A stretch of DNA of 10,097 nt from CAYGAW01 sp964347945 (GCA_964347945.1 CAYGAW010000014.1:1-10097); one strand, 5' to 3'; positions 1 to 6,721 are shown, counted from the stretch's first letter. Translations and numbers: made by a program. Notes: generated by a model not told the origin, from the sequence alone.

Positions 1-567
1 CGTGGCTCATACTACCTCCTCTACCTGCTGATTGACGACCTTGTCGACTACTGTTTCCCCATTCTGGACAAAGCGAACCACAACATCGAAGGCATCGAGG
101 AAAGGATCTTCGATGCCAACGCCAAGGAGATTGTGAAGGAGATCTCCGTCGTCAGACGGAACCTGATCAACTTCCGGCGTACTATCAAACCCCAGATGAA
201 AGTGATCGCCAGCCTAGAACGGAAAGACTGGGAGTTCCTAAGGGGGGATCTAGATGTCTATTGGGGAGACGTCTCCGACCACATAGTGCAGATATGGGAG
301 CGCCTGGAGGATCTGTGGGACGTGATCGAGGGACTCAGCGAGACGGTGGACTCGCTCACGTCCCACCGCATCAATGAAGTAATGAAGATCCTGACCATCT
401 TCTCGGTGATTATGCTGCCCCTCTCGGTTGTCTCTGGTATCTACGGCATGAACCTCAGCCGACTTCCGCTGGCTAGCCACCCGATGTCTTTCATTATCAT
501 TATGGCTATCATGACTGCAATCGTGATCGGCATGCTGGCCTACTTTAGACGAGAGGGCTGGCTGTAG
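1..567 (+). CDS. corA: CorA-family Mg2+/Co2+ transporter, C-terminal part (5' end outside window)
   Basis: CorA proteins are homopentameric inner-membrane channels that let Mg2+ (and Co2+ or Ni2+) into the cell. The reading frame is open from base 1 and gives 188 residues, so the gene begins upstream of the window; full CorA proteins are usually about 310-370 residues. What is present is the end of the cytoplasmic domain, with its long acidic helices, and both transmembrane helices. The first helix ends in the diagnostic Y-G-M-N selectivity motif (bases 442-453), and a second helix follows a short loop. The protein ends in R-R-E-G-W-L, the basic C-terminal tail typical of the family. The stop codon TAG (565-567) touches the start of the next gene, so the two are probably co-transcribed. 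Seen: GMN, two helices, tail. Known: family function. Ion preference cannot be read from this fragment. Confidence 0.95.
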   Translation, partial: RGSYYLLYLLIDDLVDYCFPILDKANHNIEGIEERIFDANAKEIVKEISVVRRNLINFRRTIKPQMKVIASLERKDWEFLRGDLDVYWGDVSDHIVQIWERLEDLWDVIEGLSETVDSLTSHRINEVMKILTIFSVIMLPLSVVSGIYGMNLSRLPLASHPMSFIIIMAIMTAIVIGMLAYFRREGWL

Positions 568-1635
568 GTGGAGACCTCCGCCAATAGAGCGCCAACCGAC
601 AGCGAGGAGCTGGAGGCACCCCTAAGAGTAGACTATAAGAAGCTCCTCTTCATGCTCGTCGTCGGAGTTGGCGTAGCCCTCCTCCTGGTCCGGTTGGTTG
701 GAGAGCGAGAGGCGCTGGAGCTCTTGGTCACGGCGAAGACCGAGTTCGTCATCCTGGCCATTGTGGCTGAAGGCTTGCGCTACCTCACCGTCGCTCTGTA
801 CACGCAGAAACTGCTGCACTTCCTCGGACACCATATACCGTTATGGCCTTTCGCGGAACTGATGTTCGCGGGCGGAGCAGCCAATCGTATCGTCTCAGCG
901 GGAGGCGCCGCCGGCATCTATGTCCGCTACCGTTTCTTCGACCGGCACGGGCTCTCTCTGGGCAGCCTAGCCATAGTCCTCGCCTTGCAGAACTTGATGA
1001 CCGGCGTCATTCTGCTGAGCACGCTTCTTCTTGGTCTGCTCTACATGCTGAGCCATCGCATGATGGGCACGGGTCAGCTGTTGGTTGCCGTGGGCATGCT
1101 GTGCGTGATGCTGGGGCTACTAGGCTCCTTCGTGGTGTTGTATAGACACCCCCGGAGACTGAAGCGCTTGCTGGCCGGCCTAGCCAAAGTCATTGACGCA
1201 CCTATCAGGAGGATCAGCAACAGCAGCGCGTACAATCCCAAAGCGCTACTAGCCAGTGTCAACAACCTCTATCAGGCTGTCGATGTGGCTCGAAACAAGC
1301 CATCGGAGACGGCGAAGGCGCTTGGTTACGGGGTCATGACCCTCTTTTCGGATATCTTATGCCTTTTCTTTGTCTATGACGCGCTGGGTTTCCCAATCAA
1401 GCTGGACGTCTTGGTAGTAGGATACGTCATCACCAACTACATAATCAGCCTTCTGCTGATGCCCGAGGGCATTGGAGTAACTGAGGTTTCGCTGACCGCC
1501 GTGTACGCCAGCATGGGAGTGCCAGGAAACGTCGTGGTGGTGGCGACCTTGCTGTTCCGTTTCATTGCCTTTTGGCTACCAATTGGCGTGGGTCTGTTGG
1601 CCATGTGGGACCTACGCCGCAAATCCTTGCTCTGA
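568..1635 (+). CDS. Flippase-like membrane protein (LPG synthase transmembrane / UPF0104 family)
   Basis: A 355-residue polytopic membrane protein of the family that includes the flippase-like domain of MprF (lysylphosphatidylglycerol synthase) and archaeal AglD. These proteins are thought to move or handle lipid-linked substrates. Hydrophobic segments run through most of the length. The family hallmark is a Pro-x-Gly-Ile-Gly-Val-Thr-Glu block at about residues 299-306, followed by a Gly-rich helix, an Arg-containing helix and a final helix ending in a basic tail (R-R-K). No aminoacyl-transferase domain is attached, so lipid lysinylation by this protein alone is unlikely. The GTG start at 568 directly follows the corA stop; the next in-frame ATG (652) would cut into the first membrane helix, so GTG is preferred. 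Ribosome binding is weak (GAGAGG about 12 bases upstream), which suggests translational coupling to corA. The substrate is unknown. Confidence 0.82.
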   Translation: METSANRAPTDSEELEAPLRVDYKKLLFMLVVGVGVALLLVRLVGEREALELLVTAKTEFVILAIVAEGLRYLTVALYTQKLLHFLGHHIPLWPFAELMFAGGAANRIVSAGGAAGIYVRYRFFDRHGLSLGSLAIVLALQNLMTGVILLSTLLLGLLYMLSHRMMGTGQLLVAVGMLCVMLGLLGSFVVLYRHPRRLKRLLAGLAKVIDAPIRRISNSSAYNPKALLASVNNLYQAVDVARNKPSETAKALGYGVMTLFSDILCLFFVYDALGFPIKLDVLVVGYVITNYIISLLLMPEGIGVTEVSLTAVYASMGVPGNVVVVATLLFRFIAFWLPIGVGLLAMWDLRRKSLL

Positions 1636-1767
1636 TGCAGCCACAGATCAGCGAAGTGATCAGATATCGTTGAATCAATAGCGGCGGACGCCCGAATTAG
1701 CGATGTCCCTGCTCTGCACAACAAGACTCCATTTGGAACCCTCTCTAGCCATGCCTCGTCGATCTTA

Positions 1768-1776
1768 TGGTATAAT
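1768..1776 (+). promoter_or_regulatory. Extended -10 promoter of the PDZ/htrA unit
   Basis: The bases TGGTATAAT give a perfect -10 hexamer (1771-1776) preceded by the TGn extension. No recognisable -35 box lies 16-18 bases upstream, which fits extended -10 promoters that do not need one. The predicted start site is near 1783, leaving a leader of about 38 bases with a strong GGAGGAG ribosome site at 1807-1813 before the ATG at 1822. The rest of the 186-base gap between the flippase and PDZ genes shows only a 5-bp hairpin (1646-1661) without a T tract, so I see no clear terminator there. Confidence 0.72.
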
Positions 1777-1821
1777 TATGGGGGAGCGTGGCATCACTAC
1801 AGGCGTGGAGGAGAGTGTAAC

Positions 1822-2382
1822 ATGAGGAAATCTCTTATCGGCCTGGGTATCGCCCTGGGCGCGGTGGCGGCATGCTTGCTCGCACTCGTGGCCGGGGCCC
1901 TCGCTGGAGGCGCGGTCGCCTTCCTCGCCGCTCGCCCAACACCTGATGTGCCCATGCCAAGATTCTTGCAAGAGGAACGTACGCCAGCGCCCCGTGTTCC
2001 GGAGCCTTGGGAAATTCCGCCTGCTGAGATGCTTCAGCCCTTCGGCTGGCAGCTCAGCGGAGCCGTGATCTCCGAGATAGATCCCGGTGACCCAGCCGAT
2101 GAGGCAGGCGTGAAGGAGGGCGACATCATCCTTGCCGTGGGCGGCAGGGCGTTAGATGAGCGACACGACCTCGCCACGTTGATCCATGAGTACCAACCGG
2201 GAGACGAGGTCGTATTCACGGTCCTGCGGCGTGGCGATCCGAGTGAGATCATGGAAGTGGAAGCAACCTTGGGCCGCGATCGGAACGAGGAAGGCGAGGT
2301 AGTTCCGCATCTGGGTGTTCGATACAGAACCGTAAGGACCGGACTCTGCCTTTCGTCCCCTGAAAGAGTGCCGTGGGACTGA
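1822..2382 (+). CDS. Membrane-anchored PDZ-domain protein without a protease domain
   Basis: A 186-residue protein. Residues 1-4 are basic and residues 5-37 form a long, Ala/Gly-rich hydrophobic segment that acts as a signal anchor or uncleaved signal peptide. A Pro-rich linker (38-70) follows, then one PDZ domain (about 76-153) with a G-D-I-I carboxylate-binding-type block at 100-103. The tail includes H-L-G-V, resembling the strand that leads into PDZ domains in HtrA proteins. There is no trypsin-like domain, so it cannot be a protease itself. It is most likely exported and membrane-tethered, acting as a peptide-binding adaptor or regulator. A strong GGAGGAG site fixes the ATG start. The htrA gene follows after 59 bases on the same strand with no terminator or promoter seen between, so the two probably form an operon. 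Its PDZ core matches that of the downstream protease at 17 of 34 positions (hand count). The partner role is inference. Confidence 0.85.
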   Translation: MRKSLIGLGIALGAVAACLLALVAGALAGGAVAFLAARPTPDVPMPRFLQEERTPAPRVPEPWEIPPAEMLQPFGWQLSGAVISEIDPGDPADEAGVKEGDIILAVGGRALDERHDLATLIHEYQPGDEVVFTVLRRGDPSEIMEVEATLGRDRNEEGEVVPHLGVRYRTVRTGLCLSSPERVPWD

Positions 2383-2441
2383 GCCTCTCTCTGGACCAAA
2401 GGGAGAGTGCACACCTATCCTAAGGTGCGAGGGTGAGTTAG

Positions 2442-3581
2442 ATGCACGAGACCAATCGTCGGCTTGGGTTCACGGTTGTTGTCCTGGCGGTGGTGCTCTC
2501 CGTCTTGTGTAGCACAGTAGGCGGCGCGTTCGTTGGAGGGCTGGCGGGGTATGTGGTGGCTAGCTCTGCGGCACCCTCCCCGTCTCCCACAGCCCCGGTG
2601 GCTACCAAGACCGAGGTTGCCCACCTGACCCTCACCGAGGAGTCAGCGATCACCTCGGCAGTGGCGAAGGTGGAGCCTGCTGTCGTCACGGTCATCAACA
2701 CCATGCCGACCCAAGTAGGGTTATTTGGCCAGATCCTAGAGCCTCAAGCTTCCGGCTCAGGGGTAGTCATCAGCGAAGAAGGATATCTAGTCACGAACAA
2801 TCACGTGGTGGAGAACAGTCAAAGCCTCGATGTCATCTTTGCCGATGACACCAAGGTTCCAGCCTCTCTTGTCGGTGCCGACCCTTTCTCCGACCTGGCG
2901 GTGTTGCGCGTTGAGGGTGAGGTGCCGGGAGCGGCAGAGTTGGGAGATTCCGCAGCGCTGAAACCGGGGGAACCCGTGATCGCCATCGGCAGTCCCTTGG
3001 GCGACTTCAAGGGCACGGTCACGGTCGGTGTGGTCAGCGCTCTCGATCGCCGGCTTGAGGTCGGAGCGGGGCTAACAATGGAAGGGCTGATTCAGACGGA
3101 TGCAGCCATCAATCAAGGCAACAGCGGAGGGCCGCTGGTCAACACTCTGGGGCAGGTGATAGGCATCAATACCGCCATTGTGAGAGGCAGCGGAGCCGGC
3201 GGTCCGGTAGCAGAGGGACTCGGCTTCGCCATCCCGAGCAGCACGGTCAGAGAGGTGACCGGGCAGCTGATCCAATATGGTGAAGTGAGGCGTCCCTATC
3301 TGGGGATCGACTGGGTCGCCATCACGCCTCGCATAGCATCTGCGTACAACCTGCCCGTGCAGTTTGGAGCCTACATACAGGCTGTACAGCCGGGCGGCCC
3401 CGCCGACAAGGCAGGTTTGCGCGAGGGGGACATCATCACCGCCATCGATGATCAGGTCATTGATGAGCAGAACAACCTGGTCACAGTCCTGATGCGCTTC
3501 GATCCGGACGAAGACGTCCAAGTCACCTTCTTCAGGCAGGAAGACGAGATCACCGCCCAAGTGACCCTCGGTACGCGCTAG
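2442..3581 (+). CDS. htrA: HtrA/DegP-type serine protease with one PDZ domain
   Basis: HtrA proteases degrade or refold damaged proteins outside the cytoplasm and can trigger envelope stress responses. This 379-residue protein has an N-terminal membrane anchor (about 10-43) and a Ser/Pro-rich linker. The trypsin-like domain (about 68-280) has the complete catalytic triad: His121 in T-N-N-H-V-V, Asp151 in S-D-L-A-V-L, and Ser228 in G-N-S-G-G-P-L. A single C-terminal PDZ domain (about 284-377) contains G-D-I-I at 329-332. One anchor plus one PDZ is the DegS/HtrA-like layout rather than the two-PDZ DegP layout. The ATG is supported by a GAGGGTGA ribosome site just upstream (2429-2436). It follows the stand-alone PDZ gene and converges on the cation antiporter gene, with 65 bases between them and no obvious terminator hairpin. 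Activity is well supported by the residues; substrates are unknown. Confidence 0.95.
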   Translation: MHETNRRLGFTVVVLAVVLSVLCSTVGGAFVGGLAGYVVASSAAPSPSPTAPVATKTEVAHLTLTEESAITSAVAKVEPAVVTVINTMPTQVGLFGQILEPQASGSGVVISEEGYLVTNNHVVENSQSLDVIFADDTKVPASLVGADPFSDLAVLRVEGEVPGAAELGDSAALKPGEPVIAIGSPLGDFKGTVTVGVVSALDRRLEVGAGLTMEGLIQTDAAINQGNSGGPLVNTLGQVIGINTAIVRGSGAGGPVAEGLGFAIPSSTVREVTGQLIQYGEVRRPYLGIDWVAITPRIASAYNLPVQFGAYIQAVQPGGPADKAGLREGDIITAIDDQVIDEQNNLVTVLMRFDPDEDVQVTFFRQEDEITAQVTLGTR

Positions 3582-3646
3582 TCCGCCAAGATCCATATGC
3601 GCGGCCCAGGGTCATCTCCTCCCCTCATCATTCCCCAATCGTCAGT

Positions 3647-4702
3647 TCATGGGATCATAGGGACCGGCAAGAAGAACGCAAGGACCAGGATGAGGTAGAC
3701 CGCCAAGAGCTGCGCCCCCTCCAACCAATTGGACTCTCCGTCCAAAGAGATGAAGGCGGCGATAAACACAGCGGCGGCCAATGCCAGCAGTTCGAACTCG
3801 TTGAAGATCAGCGTCAGAGGGTTGCCCATGGCCAAGCTGATGAAGACCAGCACTGGCGCAACGAAGAGGGCGATTTGCATGCTGGACCCGACGGAGATGG
3901 CCAGGCTCAAATCCATCTCGTTCTTCCAAGCGGCTTGTACAGCAACCAGATGCTCAGCCACGTTGCCCACCAGGGGGATGATGATCACCCCTAGGAAGAA
4001 CTCCGTGATGCCCAAAGTCTCGACCACAGGCCCGACGGCGGAGACAAGAATCTCACTCAGCCAAGCCACGAAGACCGTAGCCAGCAGGAGGATCAGCACT
4101 GCTCTGCGCACCGACCAGTTGGTCACGGCGTGCTCATCCGCCATTGTCCCCCGCCCCCCCACGAGGAAGGAATAGCTCACGCTGAGCACATAGATCACGA
4201 TCATCACCACGGCCACACCAAGGCTGAGCCACTCCACTGCCGCTTCCCTGATCTCTGCTGGGATGCGGAGTCCGAAGATGGAGGGGATCAGCAAGGCGAT
4301 CACGGCCAGCGTCATGCTCGTGGCGTTGAGGCCAGCTTCACTACGATCAAAGTGCTGCACGCCGTTTCGCAGTCCTCCCAGTAGCACGCTCAGCCCCAAG
4401 ACCAGCAGGATATTGCCCAGGATCGAACCGGTTATGGAAGCCTTGACCAAGTCCAGAAGTCCCTCGCGGATAGCGAAGATGGCGATGATCAACTCCGCCG
4501 CATTGCCCAATGTGGCGTTGAGGAGCCCCCCCACCCGGGGACCAGTGTGGGCAGCTAGCTCCTCAGTAGCTTTGCCCAGGATCCAGGCCAACGGCACTAT
4601 GCCCAGCGCCGAAGACAAAAAGACAACCCGTTGATCCCAGCCGAGGAGACTGGCAAAAATGCTGATGGGGACAAAAATCAGAAGGGTGCTTATGTACCTC
4701 AT
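3647..4702 (-). CDS. cax: Ca2+/cation:H+ antiporter (CaCA superfamily, CAX type)
   Basis: A 351-residue inner-membrane antiporter, expected to expel Ca2+ (or Na+/K+ in some relatives) in exchange for protons. It shows about eleven hydrophobic segments and the two internally repeated alpha motifs of the CaCA superfamily. The first is G-G-L-L-N-A-T-L-G-N-A-A-E (58-70) with the ion-binding Glu70; the second is G-N-V-A-E-H (246-251) with Glu250. A short hydrophilic loop at about 183-199 contains acidic and His residues between the two halves, as in CAX and ChaA proteins. The length suits a bacterial CAX. The ATG at 4702-4700 lies 12 bases after the stop of the P-loop kinase gene and has only a weak ribosome site, so translation probably depends on the upstream gene. 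The ion specificity is inferred from family membership. Confidence 0.93.
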   Translation of the reverse strand: MRYISTLLIFVPISIFASLLGWDQRVVFLSSALGIVPLAWILGKATEELAAHTGPRVGGLLNATLGNAAELIIAIFAIREGLLDLVKASITGSILGNILLVLGLSVLLGGLRNGVQHFDRSEAGLNATSMTLAVIALLIPSIFGLRIPAEIREAAVEWLSLGVAVVMIVIYVLSVSYSFLVGGRGTMADEHAVTNWSVRRAVLILLLATVFVAWLSEILVSAVGPVVETLGITEFFLGVIIIPLVGNVAEHLVAVQAAWKNEMDLSLAISVGSSMQIALFVAPVLVFISLAMGNPLTLIFNEFELLALAAAVFIAAFISLDGESNWLEGAQLLAVYLILVLAFFLPVPMIP

Positions 4703-4714
4703 TCCAAGACCGTG

Positions 4715-5302
4715 CTATGCCTTCATCAGCCGCAGGAGCTTGGTGACCGCTGAGTCCAGATCCTTGCTGGTGTCGACGACCACGTAATTGCGGCCAATTG
4801 GCTCTGCACCACGTGCCATGCGTCGCCGGACCCGCCAATCTGCATCAGAGATGTTATCATTGTCACCGCTGTTCCCGTGCCTCGTGCTCAAGCGTTCTGC
4901 TGCGACCTCCTCGGACGCCACAACCTTGACGATGACCAACTTAACACCTTCACGATCAGCGATCTGATACACCAGCTCGCGATGGCGCTCGTAGAGATTG
5001 GTGGCGTCATAAATGACACGCACACCTTTCTTCAGAAGCTTGGTCATCAGAGCGTGACAGGTGCGGTGCACCCACCGGCTTTCCCTCCCTGTGTACTTGC
5101 ATTCTGGAAACAGTGTCTTGCGCACCTGATCACTCTCGATGATAACGAAGGGTAGTATCTCGGTCAGGCCTCGCGCGAGGTAGGACTTACCGCTCCCCGG
5201 AAGCCCGGTGAGCATGATGAGGACTGGATGGGCAGTGGTCTCATCAGTGTTCCGCAGTCGCTCCTCGACCTTGGCAACGTATTGGTCCAATGTGTCAGCC
5301 AT
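4715..5302 (-). CDS. P-loop kinase, AAA_33 / zeta-toxin-like family
   Basis: A 195-residue soluble P-loop NTPase resembling AAA_33, polynucleotide-kinase-like and zeta-toxin-like kinases, which move a phosphate from ATP to a small molecule, sugar or nucleic-acid end. Walker A is G-L-P-G-S-G-K-S at 33-40. An S-D-Q-V-R block (57-61) provides the Asp expected to act on the acceptor, and D-A-T-N (99-102) followed by E-R-H-R matches the family's conserved second motif. An Arg-rich lid region (about 136-172) follows. The open frame extends upstream to 5365, but the -10 box found on this strand lies inside that extension, so I place the start at ATG 5302; GTG 5311 is an alternative. The leader would then be only about 13 bases with no clear ribosome site. 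No antitoxin-like gene is adjacent, which argues against a toxin-antitoxin role. The substrate cannot be told. Confidence 0.85.
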   Translation of the reverse strand: MADTLDQYVAKVEERLRNTDETTAHPVLIMLTGLPGSGKSYLARGLTEILPFVIIESDQVRKTLFPECKYTGRESRWVHRTCHALMTKLLKKGVRVIYDATNLYERHRELVYQIADREGVKLVIVKVVASEEVAAERLSTRHGNSGDNDNISDADWRVRRRMARGAEPIGRNYVVVDTSKDLDSAVTKLLRLMKA

Positions 5303-5321
5303 TAGGCACACATCCCGGAAG

Positions 5322-5349
5322 ATTATACCAGATGTGCCCTCGCCGACAA
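5322..5349 (-). promoter_or_regulatory. Minus-strand promoter of the P-loop kinase/cax operon
   Basis: Read on the minus strand, TGGTATAAT (5330-5322) is a perfect extended -10 box. A partial -35 box, TTGTCG (5349-5344, four of six consensus bases), lies 16 bases upstream. Transcription should begin near 5315, only about 13 bases before the ATG at 5302. This placement is the main reason for rejecting the longer upstream start of the kinase frame. It lies back to back with the plus-strand promoter of the pseudokinase gene. Confidence 0.7.
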
Positions 5350-5368
5350 CACCGGGGCCAGACAAGTA

Positions 5369-5397
5369 TTGACAGCCAAGCGGGACTGGGATAAAAT
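5369..5397 (+). promoter_or_regulatory. Sigma-70-type promoter of the pseudokinase gene
   Basis: A perfect -35 hexamer TTGACA (5369-5374) is separated by exactly 17 bases from a -10 hexamer TAAAAT (5392-5397, five of six consensus bases). The predicted start near 5404 gives a leader of about 35 bases, ending in a GAGG ribosome site (5428-5431) seven bases before the ATG at 5439. Only 19 bases separate this -35 box from the -35 region of the divergent kinase promoter, so a regulator bound between them could affect both. I see no clear palindromic operator there. Confidence 0.8.
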
Positions 5398-5438
5398 GGG
5401 AGAGACCACGTACACCCTAATTCTGCTGAGGACGAGAA

Positions 5439-6467
5439 ATGGTCGAGAGCCTATTGAAAGGACGTTATCGCCACCTGGCGGAGATCGGTCGAGAGAAGAG
5501 GTCAGTTTCCTACAAAGGCCACGACACTCTCTTGAATCGCGCCGTTGTCGTGAAAGTCCTCCGAGAGCCCTACGCTGCAGAGCAGGATGCCGTAGATCAC
5601 TTCCACAATGCGGCACAGGCCATCGCGGGTCTGTCCCATCCCCATATTGTCTCCGTCCACGATATCGGCAGTGACAGGGATCTTCACTATGTCGTGACTG
5701 AGTACGTCGAGGCACAGGACCTGGAGTCCGTGCTGGCGTCCGAGGCTCCATTGACACCAGAGCAAGCGCTCGACATAGGGATCCAGGTCTGCAGCGCCCT
5801 GGGTGCCGCCCATCAAGAAGGCTACATCCATGGCCAAGTCACGCCACGCAACATCCTCTTGAGCGAAGACCGAAGAGTGAAGGTATCCGATTTCCAGGTG
5901 ATGGAATGGCCACCTTCTGCCCCGCGGCGCGAAGAATCGCCCTCCCTCCGCGTCGCCCTCTACCTTTCCCCAGAGCAAGCCATGGGGCGGAGGCCGAGCG
6001 CAGCTTCGGATGTCTACAGCCTCGGAGTCATATTGTATGAGGCACTCGCGGGACGACCGCCCTTCCTGGGTGACACCTTTGCTGAGATAGCGGAGAAGCA
6101 CATCCGCGCAGCGCCCGAACGTCTTGACTCGGTCAATCCACAGGTGCCAAGCCCCTTGAGTGCCGTGATACACAGAGCCCTGGCAAAGAGCTCGGTGGAT
6201 CGATACCGAACTGGCAACGATCTGAAAGAGGCTCTGGCGGAGTATCGTCGCGAGAGCAGCAAGCTCGAATTCCTTGAGCTGGTCGAGGTAGAGGAGCGAG
6301 CAGCGGCCCTGGAGCGAGAGGCCACGGCGAGGGAAGTCGAAGCCTATCCGGCAGAGCAGCCAGCAGGCCCCGACTGGGTCGGCTGTCTAATCGGAGTCGT
6401 GGCCTTAGTGGCCTCCCTCGGTCTGATCCCACTGTGGGTGACCGTATTCTTGCGCTACTTCGCCTAG
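5439..6467 (+). CDS. Membrane-anchored Ser/Thr protein kinase-like protein, probable pseudokinase
   Basis: A 342-residue protein with a bacterial Hanks-type kinase fold (about 10-275), an acidic, Glu/Ala-rich linker likely to be helical (about 276-312) and one C-terminal membrane helix (about 314-338). Retained kinase features are Lys39 in V-V-V-K, Asn138 in P-x-N, Asp151 of the DFG position (here D-F-Q), S-P-E (177-179) and Asp191 in S-D-V-Y-S-L-G. Lost features are the glycine-rich loop (I16-G17 then R-E-K-R-S-V-S), the helix-C Glu (Ala58) and the catalytic His-Arg-Asp, which reads H131-G132-Q133; the following catalytic-loop Lys is Thr135. Such a protein should not transfer phosphate in the usual way, but may bind nucleotide or act as a scaffold. 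There are no PASTA repeats and the membrane helix is at the very end, so nothing sizeable lies outside the cell. It is transcribed alone from its own promoter. Residue losses are seen; loss of activity is inferred. Confidence 0.87.
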   Translation: MVESLLKGRYRHLAEIGREKRSVSYKGHDTLLNRAVVVKVLREPYAAEQDAVDHFHNAAQAIAGLSHPHIVSVHDIGSDRDLHYVVTEYVEAQDLESVLASEAPLTPEQALDIGIQVCSALGAAHQEGYIHGQVTPRNILLSEDRRVKVSDFQVMEWPPSAPRREESPSLRVALYLSPEQAMGRRPSAASDVYSLGVILYEALAGRPPFLGDTFAEIAEKHIRAAPERLDSVNPQVPSPLSAVIHRALAKSSVDRYRTGNDLKEALAEYRRESSKLEFLELVEVEERAAALEREATAREVEAYPAEQPAGPDWVGCLIGVVALVASLGLIPLWVTVFLRYFA

Positions 6468-6630
6468 ATCCAGAGAAACCGAAAACAGGCTCCAGCGAAT
6501 GTGCCGCCAAGCGGCCACTGGACTTCTTCCCCGTGACTCAGATGAGGCCGCGGCCCGTGGAGATCACCTTTGCACCGTTTGCGGCACCCGGGTAGCATCG
6601 TCAACGCTGCTAGCTTTTTCCGCGATTCTC

Positions 6631-6639
6631 TGGTATAAT
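6631..6639 (+). promoter_or_regulatory. Extended -10 promoter of ftsH
   Basis: TGGTATAAT gives a perfect -10 box (6634-6639) with the TGn extension and, as at 1768, no recognisable -35 box 16-18 bases upstream. The predicted start near 6646 leaves a leader of about 83 bases before the GTG start at 6729, long for this window. The 261-base gap from the pseudokinase stop (6467) to ftsH otherwise holds only small GC-rich inverted repeats (for example GCCGC/GCGGC at 6503-6515). I find no credible gene in it. Confidence 0.72.
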
Positions 6640-6651
6640 AACAGTAGTCGA

Positions 6652-6707
6652 GGTTCGCGTGAACGAAGGCCTTGGCGAAGTTGTAGTTCTGGGTATGAGC
6701 GCGAACC
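6652..6707 (+). promoter_or_regulatory. Inverted repeat in the ftsH leader (possible structured 5' UTR)
   Basis: Bases 6652-6659 (GGTTCGCG) are perfectly complementary to 6700-6707 (CGCGAACC), closing a 40-base loop. Inside the loop, GAAC (6661-6664) can pair with GTTC (6686-6689), and AAGGCCTT (6666-6673) is a palindrome. The closing stem would start just after the predicted transcription start and end about 10 bases before the GGAGG ribosome site. A regulatory role is inference; no known riboswitch or thermosensor class is recognised. Confidence 0.4.
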
Positions 6708-6716
6708 ACGTCGCAT

Positions 6717-6721
6717 GGAGG
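6717..6721 (+). promoter_or_regulatory. Ribosome binding site fixing the GTG start of ftsH
   Basis: GGAGG lies seven bases before the GTG at 6729. It supports that GTG over the later in-frame ATG at 6759, which would remove part of the first membrane helix. Confidence 0.8.

Noticed and set aside
2385..2411. CTCTCT/GGGAGAG inverted repeat between the PDZ gene and htrA, considered as a terminator
   Set aside because: It is short, needs a wobble pair, has a long loop and no T tract; read-through within an operon is more likely.
3072..3596. A 174-residue minus-strand open frame antisense to htrA
   Set aside because: It lies opposite the catalytic Ser and PDZ regions of a certain gene and has no domain.
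4715..5302. Zeta-type toxin of a toxin-antitoxin system
   Set aside because: No small antitoxin gene is adjacent, and the gene is operonic with an antiporter; family resemblance alone does not support toxin function.
5502..6173. A 223-residue minus-strand open frame antisense to the pseudokinase
   Set aside because: The plus strand encodes a clear kinase fold; the antisense product has no motif or start signals.
6593..6619. Possible terminator: TAGCA, 10-base loop, TGCTA, then a run of five T
   Set aside because: The stem has only five pairs, is AT-containing and is separated from the T run by GC; too weak to call.
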